DNA from: a virus
DNA length: 42,354 bases
Reading direction: 5' to 3' (one strand)
Virus record (IMG/VR): IMGVR_UViG_3300045996_000529
Location: 1-42,354 of that record
Below are positions 1 through 7,063 of the stretch, piece after piece (positions within the stretch are counted from its first letter, which is position 1; the number at the start of each line of letters is the position of its first letter). The notes beneath the pieces were generated by a model, which saw only the letters and a list, made by a program, of their open reading frames with translations, was not told where the DNA came from and did not search any database. Position numbers and translations under genes: made by a program.

Positions 1-127
1 CACAAGGGTGTCCCCATAGCCAGGGGCTTCACGCGGAAACGGGGAACCGTCGATACCGTGAAGGCAGAAAAGGGTAACCTATGGAACAACGCCAACTGGA
101 CTCTATACGCCGCCTAACCCCACCCCC
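1..127. repeat. terminal direct repeat, left copy
   Basis: Bases 1-127 are identical to 42228-42354. The end of the window therefore runs back into its start, and the sequence is a closed circle of 42227 bp or a circularly permuted linear genome. A repeat of exactly 127 bp is the usual overlap left by a short-read assembler with k=127, so it need not be a biological terminal repeat. Confidence 0.97.
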
Positions 128-152
128 TCCCCCAAGTATAGGAGACGAGAAT
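1..152 (+). other. 3' part of the junction non-coding region
   Basis: This continues the gene-poor stretch that starts at 41864. It holds CCCC 12-15 pairing with GGGG 23-26, CTTCACG 27-33 pairing with CGTGAAG 57-63, and inside that stem ACGG 39-42 with CCGT 47-50 closed by a GGAA tetraloop. A short frame from 82 reads WNNANWTLYAA and stops at 115-117. From 118 on it is pyrimidine-rich up to the ribosome site of the gene at 153. Confidence 0.5.
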
Positions 153-389
153 ATGACGACGAAACGACTGCAAGTGAAACGAACGGCGTTCGGTGACGAG
201 GCGCGGATCGACGGCTGGAAGCAGGGCTCTTATTACCCCGCAATAGACGGCAAGGCGTATGGGGAAAACGGTCGGGCATTCTGGCCTACTCGCGCCGAGG
301 CTATGCGTGTTGGCATTCGCTGCCTCGACAAGCTGCGTGCCGAGGAAGCCCTCCATCAACCCCCTTCCGTGTCTCCCACCACCCCCTAA
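153..389 (+). CDS. small hypothetical protein
   Basis: I do not recognise this 78-residue protein. The start at 153 is chosen because GGAG lies at 141-144, eight bases upstream; an in-frame ATG at 81 would add 24 proline-rich residues that look like translated leader. The product is soluble, basic at its start and has a conserved-looking middle (WKQGSYYPAIDGKAYGENG) followed by an amphipathic helix. There is no signal peptide or membrane segment. It is the first gene after the structured junction region and is separated by about 150 bases from the next gene, so it may be transcribed with that RNA. Small early phage proteins in this position often modify the host, but nothing here shows a function. 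Confidence 0.6.
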   Translation: MTTKRLQVKRTAFGDEARIDGWKQGSYYPAIDGKAYGENGRAFWPTRAEAMRVGIRCLDKLRAEEALHQPPSVSPTTP

Positions 390-459
390 AGAGGCTTTTG
401 AGGATGGTGTTCGCGTCGTGTTTCGTGGGCGATTTTTGGGGTGGGGAAATGGGGGGAAT

Positions 460-542
460 ATGCGCGAAAAACCCCGGATTTGCTGGTGTTTTCGACGTTC
501 TGAGAGTACAGTAATTCACTGATTTGGCAAAGGAAAATCGGC
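460..542 (+). promoter_or_regulatory. control leader, copy A (matches 24841-24924 on minus strand)
   Basis: The segment upstream of the gene at 543 shares with the minus-strand leader at 24841-24924 the blocks GCGAAAAACCC, TTTGCTRGTGTTTYCG (479 on), TACAGTAWTTCA (507 on) and GGCAAAGG before the start codon, with equal spacing between TTTGCT and TACAGT. Two operons on opposite strands thus share one control cassette. Which box is the -10 is uncertain; GCTRGTG also occurs alone elsewhere. Confidence 0.6.
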
Positions 543-902
543 ATGAAACCTGAGACCCAGACCAAGGCAGAACTGAGGGCCGAGCGCGACCATTGGCGCA
601 AGCTGGCGGAGGAAGGTCTTGAGCCTCGCATGCGCCAGATCAGGTTTGGTGATGGCGAGTTCAGCATGGAGGTTCTGGGGCCAGCGGTTGAGCACATCGC
701 CGTCGCCTTCATCTCGTACTTCAAAGCGAATGGCGCGGAGAACTACGTCGAGATGAACGTCCACGACCGGGACAACCCTTTCGAGCGCTACACGCTGACG
801 GTGCAGAAGGTCGGGAATCTCTCGCCAGCCGACAAGGTTCGCATCGCTGAGCAGAAGGTCGCTGAGCTTGAGGCGCGGCTTTCCAAAGCCATTCCCGCGT
901 AA
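543..902 (+). CDS. hypothetical protein with terminal coiled coils
   Basis: A 119-residue soluble protein, not recognised. Residues 5-30 and 96-116 are charged, heptad-like helices; between them lies a mixed segment with alternating hydrophobic residues (GEFSMEVLGPAVEHIAVAF; YTLTVQKVG) that looks like a small alpha-beta core. The start has AAGGAAAA about ten bases upstream. It is the first gene behind the duplicated control leader at 460-542, whose twin drives another group of small genes at 24840 on the minus strand, which suggests shared regulation. Gene order places it with the two following small genes (19-base gap, then overlap). An oligomerising accessory role is possible but unproven. 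Confidence 0.7.
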   Translation: MKPETQTKAELRAERDHWRKLAEEGLEPRMRQIRFGDGEFSMEVLGPAVEHIAVAFISYFKANGAENYVEMNVHDRDNPFERYTLTVQKVGNLSPADKVRIAEQKVAELEARLSKAIPA

Positions 903-920
903 CCCAGACAGAGGAACACC

Positions 921-1232
921 ATGAGCGACCTAGACCCGAAGGGCGACCCCGCTGAATGGATGCCAATCGACACAGCCCCCGCTGGAGCTTGGGTGTGGAC
1001 GCAGTACGCGAGTGGGCATCGTGGCGTCCACATCAAGGACGAAGAGGAGTTCATGTGGGAAGACGAAACCGGCGACTACACCATTGAGGCGCGGGCCAAC
1101 AACGGTCACGGCATCGTCGCTTGGGCCTACCTGCCTGACGAGTACGTCATCAGCGATTTCGAGGGCTCCAGCCGCGTAGACGAACCGAAGGCCAACCCTC
1201 CCCACCTAGACAGAGGAACGGCAGACACATGA
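921..1232 (+). CDS. DUF551-like small phage protein
   Basis: This 103-residue acidic protein carries the pattern W-M-P-I-D-T-A-P near residues 13-20, followed by a W-V-W strand and a later AWAYLP strand, which resembles the DUF551 family of small phage proteins. Function of the family is not known. Similar patterns occur in this genome at 29805-30002, 32482-32736 and at the end of 41055-41681. The start codon follows AGACAGAGGAAC, a 12-base ribosome-site leader repeated before the next gene. The stop overlaps the next start by four bases (ATGA), so the two are translationally coupled. Confidence 0.65.
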   Translation: MSDLDPKGDPAEWMPIDTAPAGAWVWTQYASGHRGVHIKDEEEFMWEDETGDYTIEARANNGHGIVAWAYLPDEYVISDFEGSSRVDEPKANPPHLDRGTADT

Positions 1233-1510
1233 GCGACCCCCGCGATGCCGATTGGCAATGGAAGGAAGTCAAGATGGGCTTCACCGTCACAGAGTCCGAA
1301 GCGCCCCGCGTCTACCCGGTATGGAGGTGGCAGGTTCGGGATAAGCGCAACATCGTGGATCAGTCTGGGCTGTGGCGATGGCTGCGCCCGATGGTGCGGA
1401 TGCCGACGCTGCATGACTTGCTCGTTGAGCACGCTGGCAAGCCGGAAATGATGGCGCGAATTATGGAGGGAAACGCGCTGTTTTCGTCGCTAACTACAGA
1501 CAAACACTAG
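1229..1510 (+). CDS. hypothetical protein
   Basis: This 93-residue protein is not recognised. It begins in an ATGA overlap with the gene before it and has the same AGACAGAGGAAC leader at 1208-1219. It is rich in tryptophan and arginine in the middle (WRWQVRDKRN; GLWRWLRP) and helical toward its end. No signal peptide or membrane segment is visible. Both this protein and its upstream neighbour begin MSD and share the leader, so a partial duplication of the start region is possible. It closes the small operon that begins at 543. Confidence 0.65.
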   Translation: MSDPRDADWQWKEVKMGFTVTESEAPRVYPVWRWQVRDKRNIVDQSGLWRWLRPMVRMPTLHDLLVEHAGKPEMMARIMEGNALFSSLTTDKH

Positions 1511-1514
1511 CAAA
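1505..1514 (-). promoter_or_regulatory. isolated TTTGCTAGTG box
   Basis: The minus strand reads TTTGCTAGTGTTTG from 1514, the same core as at 479 (plus) and 24905 (minus), but without the TACAGT box. It lies in the 41-base gap between the genes ending at 1510 and starting at 1552. It may be an operator rather than a promoter, because no leftward gene follows. Confidence 0.4.
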
Positions 1515-1551
1515 TCACGTACTCTGTTGCAACATCAAAGGGGCACTTTGC

Positions 1552-2115
1552 ATGGCGACCGACCAGATAATCCAGAACCGGCGCATTCAAGACCCGTCCA
1601 TGACGGACAGCGAGTTCCTGGCGCAGAAGGCGAAGCGGCCACAGGACATCCATGTCGGCAAGGTGTGGGTCCAAGAGAACGCGGTTACGCGCATCGGGGG
1701 CCTTGCTTTGATCCGTCGCCGGCTTGACCATCACGAGCGCGCCGCAGAGTGGTTCAAGAGCCAATACGAACGCCTCTATGGCGGCAGCATGTCCCCCGCC
1801 ATCGACCTCAGCCGCGTTCGCGTCGATACCTCCATCATGGCCCATGACAACGGGGCAGTGGCAGGTATAGACGCCGCGCGCCAGCTACTCGACCTGTTCG
1901 GCTCCGTCGCCAAGCCGGGGCTGATGCACAAGGAGGCGCTAGACCGCATCATTGCCTGTGTGGTGCTCCTGATCCCATGCAGTGACAGCGCCGCTCCCGG
2001 CCCCTCTGGCAAGCCTAGCGGCAGGGCTGTAGAGCGTGAGGTGGACAAGCTGCTCGATGCGCTGGAGGAATTGAGCGAAGTGGTTGGGTTCAAGACGCGC
2101 GGCAAGGCGGCGTAA
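1552..2115 (+). CDS. hypothetical protein, DUF6456-like
   Basis: A 187-residue protein. The segment around residues 63-105 (HERAAEWFKSQYERLYGG, then SIMAHDNGAVAGIDAARQLL) resembles a conserved alphaproteobacterial domain listed as DUF6456, in which a helical segment is followed by an aspartate-rich turn; I am only moderately sure. After residue 150 there is a flexible GPSGKPSG linker and a C-terminal acidic helix. It has no signal peptide. The gene stands alone between the CTAGTG box at 1505-1514 and the terminator at 2194. In alphaproteobacterial phages, proteins of this type sit just before the terminase and may take part in late-gene control; that is inference from position only. Confidence 0.65.
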   Translation: MATDQIIQNRRIQDPSMTDSEFLAQKAKRPQDIHVGKVWVQENAVTRIGGLALIRRRLDHHERAAEWFKSQYERLYGGSMSPAIDLSRVRVDTSIMAHDNGAVAGIDAARQLLDLFGSVAKPGLMHKEALDRIIACVVLLIPCSDSAAPGPSGKPSGRAVEREVDKLLDALEELSEVVGFKTRGKAA

Positions 2116-2135
2116 TGCAACCTCTTGATTGCCTA

Positions 2136-2164
2136 TTGACCGAACCGGAAACGGGTGCTAGTGA
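2136..2164 (+). promoter_or_regulatory. candidate promoter with TGCTAGTGA -10
   Basis: TTGACC at 2136-2141 lies 17 bases before TAGTGA at 2159-2164, which is preceded by TG (extended -10). The 13-mer TGCTAGTGATTTG at 2156-2168 recurs exactly at 23276-23288 before the tRNA cluster. It probably transcribes toward the terminase genes, although the hairpin at 2194 would have to be passed. Confidence 0.45.
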
Positions 2165-2193
2165 TTTGGGTATAGCGCTTATTGCGCCTTCAG

Positions 2194-2221
2194 CCCGCCA
2201 GCTTCACCGCTCGGCGGGTTT
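2194..2221 (+). terminator. probable rho-independent terminator
   Basis: CCCGCCAGC (2194-2202) pairs with GCT-C-GGCGGG (2209-2218) around TTCACC, leaving one bulged C, and is followed by TTT. It would end the transcript of the gene at 1552-2115. Confidence 0.6.
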
Positions 2222-2323
2222 CGCATTCCAAGCCCTTGGGAATATGGCCGCGCCTATCGGAAATTGGCGGCTCTCGCGTTCGCGAACAGACTGATCACCT
2301 CAGTAGCGACGAAGAGTAACAAA

Positions 2324-2349
2324 CGGGTTCGAGCCCCGGCTGGGCACCA
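2324..2349 (+). other. tRNA-like 3' end without a tRNA body
   Basis: GGGTTCGAGCCCC looks like a T-arm (stem CGGG/CCCG, loop TTCGAGC) followed by CTGGGCA and CCA, but the part after the T-loop is one base short and no matching 5' acceptor strand lies upstream. The string CCCCGGCTGGGC also occurs at the 5' edge of tRNA-Pro (23335 on). It may be a decayed tRNA or a recombination scar. Confidence 0.35.
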
Positions 2350-2443
2350 AATTCGCATTTCCGAGGTAACGCATGGCAGAAGTCGTTTACCTCGCTGACC
2401 TCGCCGCTTTGAATTAAATTCAAACAATCAAAGATAATCAAAC

Positions 2444-2722
2444 ATGGCTCGCGGTGGCTCTAGGGAAGGCGCAGGCCGAAAGCCTGGTGCCACAACCCGC
2501 ATGAACGAAGAGGCGCGCAAGGCCGCTGCTGAAGGCGGGATCATGCCGCTGGACTACATGCTGGGCGTTCTGCGGGATGAGGGCCAAGAGGCCGCAATCC
2601 GCATGGACGCTGCCAAGGCCGCCGCCCCCTATGTCCATGCCAAGCTCGCCAGCGTTGAGCATAGCGGCAAAGATGGTGGGGACATCGGCATCGTGTTCAA
2701 GACGGTTTACGAGAACAAGTGA
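2444..2722 (+). CDS. terminase small subunit
   Basis: A 92-residue protein with the start GGSREGAGRKPG that is typical of phage terminase small subunits, followed by helices that should form a DNA-binding and oligomerisation domain (residues 20-75, ending PYVHAKLASVEHSG). Small terminase recognises the packaging site and hands the DNA to the large subunit. It overlaps the large-subunit gene by four bases (GTGA), as expected for the pair. At 92 residues it is short compared with many relatives (120-180). The start follows an AT-rich leader without a strong ribosome site (AATCAAACATG), so expression may be low, which suits a regulatory subunit. Confidence 0.85.
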   Translation: MARGGSREGAGRKPGATTRMNEEARKAAAEGGIMPLDYMLGVLRDEGQEAAIRMDAAKAAAPYVHAKLASVEHSGKDGGDIGIVFKTVYENK

Positions 2723-4104
2723 CGGAATATGAGTTCCGGGTGCGCTGGTATCAGCAGGCATTCCACCGGGCGCTAGTTGAACGCACTCACGACAGGCTGA
2801 TAGCCATCTGGCACCGTCGAGCAGGCAAGGACGAGATTGTCCTGAATGCCATGCGCGAACTGGCCTGGAAAGACCCCGGCACATACTGGCACTGCTTCCC
2901 CGAACAGAAGCAGGCCCGCAAGGCGATCTGGAACGGCGTTAACGGCCACACCGGCAAGCGCCGTATATTCGAGGCATTCCCGCAAGCGCTGATAAAGCGA
3001 ATGCAGGACGATGACATGTTCATCGAACTGGTCAACGGCGCAACGTTCCAGCTTATCGGATCGGATCGGTATGACAGCACGGTAGGCTCGGGACCAAAGG
3101 GGATTGCCTATTCCGAGTGGGCGCTGAGCAACCCGGCAGCGTGGGCCTACCATTCTCCGATGATCCGCGAGTCCAAGGGCTTCGCGGCATTCATCACGAC
3201 GCCTCGCGGCAACAACCACGCCAAGACGATGTACAACCGGGCGCAGACGCAGCCCGATACGTGGTTCAGCCAGCTCCTCTCGATTGAGGACACACAGGCG
3301 CTAACGCCCGCAGTGCTCAAGGAAGCGCTGGAGGAATACCAGGACTTGCACGGCGCTGATCTGGGCCGTGCGCTATTCGAACAGGAATACCTCTGCTCAT
3401 TCGCTGGCGCGATGATCGGTGCCTATTGGGGCGCTGAAATGTCGGTGGCCGACCGTGAGGGGCGCATTGGTGAAGTGGCGGTGGACTACAACCATCCCGT
3501 CCATACCGCATGGGATCTAGGAAAGGCCGTCAACAACCCGATCTGGTGTTTCCAGGTTATTGGCGGCAAGCTGAGGATTGTGGACTTCTACCGGCCCGAG
3601 AGCGACGATCTGGACGACTGGATCAAGTGGCTCGACGACAAGGGCTACCACGGCGACGACTACGTGCCTGATGACGTTATGGAGTTCATCTGGGGCGCCA
3701 AGCACACCCGCTGGGATACCCTGAAGGCCAAGAAGCGCAAGCCCAAGCTGGTCAAGCGCATTGCCGTTGCCGATGGCATTCACGCCGGCCGAGAGGCAAT
3801 CAAGGTTGCAACGTTCGATGCAGAGCGGTGCGAGCTGGGCATTGAGGGCCTGAAGAACTATCGCCGGGAATGGGACGACGAACTCAAGACGTTCCGTGAG
3901 AACCCGGTCAAGGATTGGGCCGAGCATATCGGTTCATCGTGGCGCTATCTGGGCTTGGCCTGGCGCGACCAGATCAAGCGCGAGCCGCCCAAGCCCAAGC
4001 CTACAGAACTGGCCTACGAGGCCAAACCAGACGGCAGCATTGTTGGCAACATGTCGGTGAAAGCCGCTGTGGACGCGATGATTAGGCGGCGCAAGGCAAG
4101 GTAA
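2719..4104 (+). CDS. terminase large subunit
   Basis: This 461-residue protein is the DNA-packaging motor. The ATPase has a Walker A variant RRAGKDE at residues 33-39 and a Walker B-like GIAYSEWA near 128-135, followed by a coupling motif (FITTPRG). The second half is an RNase H-fold nuclease, starting with TAWDLG near residue 264, with later acidic residues that would bind metal and cut the DNA. It starts with GTG in an overlap with the small subunit. Its length and lack of a long N-terminal extension fit the Terminase_6-type proteins. It acts at the portal vertex and, with the next gene, defines the packaging machine. Confidence 0.92.
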   Translation: MTEYEFRVRWYQQAFHRALVERTHDRLIAIWHRRAGKDEIVLNAMRELAWKDPGTYWHCFPEQKQARKAIWNGVNGHTGKRRIFEAFPQALIKRMQDDDMFIELVNGATFQLIGSDRYDSTVGSGPKGIAYSEWALSNPAAWAYHSPMIRESKGFAAFITTPRGNNHAKTMYNRAQTQPDTWFSQLLSIEDTQALTPAVLKEALEEYQDLHGADLGRALFEQEYLCSFAGAMIGAYWGAEMSVADREGRIGEVAVDYNHPVHTAWDLGKAVNNPIWCFQVIGGKLRIVDFYRPESDDLDDWIKWLDDKGYHGDDYVPDDVMEFIWGAKHTRWDTLKAKKRKPKLVKRIAVADGIHAGREAIKVATFDAERCELGIEGLKNYRREWDDELKTFRENPVKDWAEHIGSSWRYLGLAWRDQIKREPPKPKPTELAYEAKPDGSIVGNMSVKAAVDAMIRRRKAR

Positions 4105-4110
4105 GCATTC

Positions 4111-6543
4111 ATGGCTGACACCAACACCGACCGGCGCAAGCCGGATGGCGAAGCCTTGCGCACTGCGGGCAAGAAATGGATCGAGCGGATCGAGGCTGCG
4201 GGCAAGCTCGAAAAGACGTGGATTGACGATGCAGAGCGCGCTGTCAGTGCATACACGGGCGAAGCCACGGACGGGCGTGAGACGGCAGGGCTGGATTTCA
4301 ACATCCTCTTTGCCAATGTCGAGACTATCGTTCCCGCCATTATCAACAGCCCTCCGCAGCCCGACATTCGCCGCAGGTTCGCGGATGATGACGAGGCGGC
4401 CAAGGACGTGTCGGAACTGCTGGAGCGCGCCATTCGCGTTCAGGTTGACGATAGCCGCTTGCAGATCGAGATGGAGGCAGGCGCGCATGATGCGTTCCTT
4501 GCGGGACGTGGTATTGTGCGGCTCCGCTTCAAGGCCGATGTAGAGGGCGGAGAGCCAGACAATGCAGACCTTCACCAACTCGCTGAAGCGTTCGTTGATG
4601 AGCGGACCGAGCCATCAGGCAATGCTGACGTGGCTGGCGGCTCAGGTGGAAGTGGTTATGGATTGGCCGCAGGAGCCTCTGACGCCGGATCAGGCGCTGA
4701 CCGAGTTGGTGCGTCAGAGACAGTTAGAAACGAGCGCGTCTGCTTCGAAGCCGTAAGCTGGCGCGACTACCGTCACGGCCCGGCCAAGCGCTGGGAAGAC
4801 CGCCCTTGGGAAGCGTATCGCCATGCTATCCCGATGGAAGACCTGGAAACCTTCGCAGACAAGGCCATTACCGACGCCCAGACGCTTCCCGAGGACAAGC
4901 TGGAGCGCGGCGACACCGATAATGACGTTGTGGTCTGGGAAGTCTGGGACAAGAAAAAGGGCAAGGTCCGGTTTATCGAGGAGGACACCGGCAAGCAGCT
5001 AAAGGTTGTCCCCGATCCGCTCGGGCTGACCAAGTTCTTCCCCTGCGCCACGCCGATGCAGCCCATCGAGATTACCGGGCGGCTGATGCCGGTAAACCCG
5101 TATTCGATCTATCGCAAGCTGGCTGACGAACTCGACACCACGACCCGCCGCATTGCCGCGCTCACTAACCAGATGAAGGTGCGCGGCTGGTACGCTGGTA
5201 GCGCCACCGACCTCGCCAATATGCTGGAGTCGGACGACGCGGAATTTACCCCGATTGCCGATGCCGAAATCTGGGCAGAGCATGGCGGGCTGGCGAATGC
5301 CGTAGCGTTCTGGCCTATCGAGAAGTTCATCCTCGCGCTGCGTGAACTCTACACCAACCGCAACGAAACCAAGCAGGCGATCTACGAAATCACCGGCATC
5401 AGCGACATTGTGCGCGGTGCCACCAAGGCGACAGAAACCCTCGGCGCACAGCAGATCAAGAGCCAGTGGGGCTCGCTGCGTATCCAGAAGATGCAGCGCA
5501 TGATGGAGCGCGCCGCCCGCGAATTGTTCGTGATGATGGCAGAGATCATCCCCGCCAAGTTCACGGCCAAGACCTTGCAGGCCATGACGGGCATTCAACT
5601 CGCCCCGTCGCCGCAGGAATTGCAGCCGGTGCCCATGCCTCCGCAGCCTCCATCCCCGGAGGAGGGGACGACACCCGAACAGGCGCAGCAGATGCTTCAG
5701 CAGTATCAGCAGGCGCAGCAGCAGGCCCAACAGATGGAGCAGGCCCGGCAGAAGAAGCTGGCGCACATCCAGGCCGTCAATACGCTGCTCAATGACCGCG
5801 TAGTCAGCAACTTCCGCGTGGACGTGGAAAGCGACTCCACGGTGCGCGCCGACCTGACGCAGAAAAAGCAGGAGCAGGCCGAGTTCCTTCAGGGCACGGC
5901 GGCGTACTTCCAAGGCGTTGCGCCGTTGGTGGAAAGCGGCGTGATGAGCCAGGAAGGCGCGCTGGAGATTTACGCCGCGACGGCACGCCTGTTCACGCTG
6001 GGCAAGTCCACTGAGGACGCGCTTGAGAAGGAAATCGCATCGGCCAAGGAGAAGTCCGGCCAGCCCAAGCCGCCAAGCCCTGAACAGATCAAGGCGCAGG
6101 CCGATGCCGAGCGGGCAAAGGCGGATGGCGTCAAGGCCAACGCTGACGCCCAGAAGGTGCAGGGCGAGGGCTTGCAGAAGCTCATGGAGGCCAAGTCCAA
6201 GGGCGAGGAAGAGGCATTGCAGCGCCAAATCAAGGCGCAGGAAGCGCAGGATGCCGCTGCCGCTCGCCAGCAAGACCTTCTGGATAAGACCGAATTGACC
6301 CGGTTGCAGCGCGTGGCCTTTGCCGAAAAGCACAGTCAGGACATGGAGAAGGGCACGCTGGAGATCGAACTGCTCAACCGCAAGATCGCCCAGACGCAGG
6401 TTTCAACGCAGGCCACCATTGCCACCACCGAAGCCAAGATTGACCAGGCCGCAGTCGCTACCGACAACTCAATCCGCACCACTCAGGCAGGCGTTGAGGC
6501 GACCAAGGCCAAGGCAGCGGCGAAACCGAAGGGAGACAAGTGA
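4111..6543 (+). CDS. portal protein, P22 type
   Basis: An 810-residue protein matching the large P22-like portal family. The N-terminal half contains the wing and stem regions; the strings IVPAIINSPPQPDIRRRF (about 69-86) and TRRIAALTNQMKVRGWY are typical. From about residue 505 there is a proline- and glutamine-rich stretch, then a long alanine/lysine/glutamate/glutamine coiled coil (about 630-800) that corresponds to the helical barrel reaching into the capsid in P22. The portal is the dodecameric DNA entry and exit channel. It follows the terminase with a six-base gap, and its TGA overlaps the next ATG (TGATG). The length points to a podovirus. Confidence 0.9.
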   Translation: MADTNTDRRKPDGEALRTAGKKWIERIEAAGKLEKTWIDDAERAVSAYTGEATDGRETAGLDFNILFANVETIVPAIINSPPQPDIRRRFADDDEAAKDVSELLERAIRVQVDDSRLQIEMEAGAHDAFLAGRGIVRLRFKADVEGGEPDNADLHQLAEAFVDERTEPSGNADVAGGSGGSGYGLAAGASDAGSGADRVGASETVRNERVCFEAVSWRDYRHGPAKRWEDRPWEAYRHAIPMEDLETFADKAITDAQTLPEDKLERGDTDNDVVVWEVWDKKKGKVRFIEEDTGKQLKVVPDPLGLTKFFPCATPMQPIEITGRLMPVNPYSIYRKLADELDTTTRRIAALTNQMKVRGWYAGSATDLANMLESDDAEFTPIADAEIWAEHGGLANAVAFWPIEKFILALRELYTNRNETKQAIYEITGISDIVRGATKATETLGAQQIKSQWGSLRIQKMQRMMERAARELFVMMAEIIPAKFTAKTLQAMTGIQLAPSPQELQPVPMPPQPPSPEEGTTPEQAQQMLQQYQQAQQQAQQMEQARQKKLAHIQAVNTLLNDRVVSNFRVDVESDSTVRADLTQKKQEQAEFLQGTAAYFQGVAPLVESGVMSQEGALEIYAATARLFTLGKSTEDALEKEIASAKEKSGQPKPPSPEQIKAQADAERAKADGVKANADAQKVQGEGLQKLMEAKSKGEEEALQRQIKAQEAQDAAAARQQDLLDKTELTRLQRVAFAEKHSQDMEKGTLEIELLNRKIAQTQVSTQATIATTEAKIDQAAVATDNSIRTTQAGVEATKAKAAAKPKGDK

Positions 6544-6734
6544 TGGCGCATCCTAATCTCCCTCCGGTGCAGATCGTGGCCTCTGGCGGCAAGCCCATGA
6601 CGCAGGTTGCGGTAACGGGTGGGAAGTCGCCCGCTGCCGTGGTCACGACAACCGGCCCAGCTATCACCCTCACCACCAACGCCCCTCCGGTCATCCTCTA
6701 TGACACGGACGGCGTGGAATACGTACCGAGCTGA
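6543..6734 (+). CDS. small hypothetical virion-region protein
   Basis: This 63-residue protein is not recognised. It is made of short valine- and threonine-rich strands (PVQIVASGG, QVAVTGGK, AVVTTTGPAITLTT) and is probably an all-beta fold. It is translationally coupled on both sides: TGATG with the portal gene and TGATG with the next gene. It has no signal peptide. Small beta proteins between portal and scaffold can be minor head proteins, but this is inference from position. Confidence 0.7.
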   Translation: MAHPNLPPVQIVASGGKPMTQVAVTGGKSPAAVVTTTGPAITLTTNAPPVILYDTDGVEYVPS

Positions 6735-7063
6735 TGCCCCGCTACATCTGGAAAGACGGCGCGTTCCGCGATCCCGGAACCGGCGAAGCAATGCCTATTC
6801 CCGAGCGTGACGGCATTTGCCTACCGCGCATCGTGGTTGAGCAGTTCGTGCCATTTGAAAGCCCCGCCACGGGCAAGATCATCACCAGCCGGGCCGAACA
6901 TCGCTACGACCTCGCGGCCAGTGGCTGCCGTGTGTTGGAGCCCGACGAAAGCCCGACCAAGGGCAAGATCAGGAACGCCAAGTTCGCCGCCAAGCGCGGT
7001 TTGAAAGTCTCGGATGAATACCGGGATTACGACAAGTCCACCAAACAAAAGGCAGAAGCATGA
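6734..7063 (+). CDS. hypothetical phage protein (MPRYIWKDG family)
   Basis: A 109-residue basic protein starting MPRYIWKDGAFRDPGTG, a start I associate with small head-region proteins of alphaproteobacterial and other podoviruses. The C-terminal half is rich in lysine and ends in a helix (RNAKFAAKRGLKVSDEY). The middle holds the string SRAEHRYDLAASGCRVLEP. It lies between the portal and the scaffold-like gene and overlaps the latter by four bases (ATGA). No enzymatic motif is visible. It may act during head assembly. Confidence 0.7.
   Translation: MPRYIWKDGAFRDPGTGEAMPIPERDGICLPRIVVEQFVPFESPATGKIITSRAEHRYDLAASGCRVLEPDESPTKGKIRNAKFAAKRGLKVSDEYRDYDKSTKQKAEA

Larger units (their letters stand above)
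2116..2443. other. intergenic region before the terminase operon
   Basis: About 330 bases without a gene. It contains a promoter candidate (2136-2164), a small GCGC hairpin (2175-2187), a terminator (2194-2221) and a tRNA-like 3' end (2324-2349). This is the natural boundary between the early small genes and the late virion operon, and a place where late-gene control could act. Confidence 0.7.

Noticed and set aside
82-117. AAC-rich segment resembling a variable repeat of a diversity-generating retroelement
   Set aside because: No reverse transcriptase, accessory protein or second copy of the segment exists in the window apart from the end repeat.
4999-6333. Long minus-strand frame (444 codons) over the portal gene
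   Set aside because: Leucine/arginine-rich translation antisense to a clear gene with biased third positions; a shadow.
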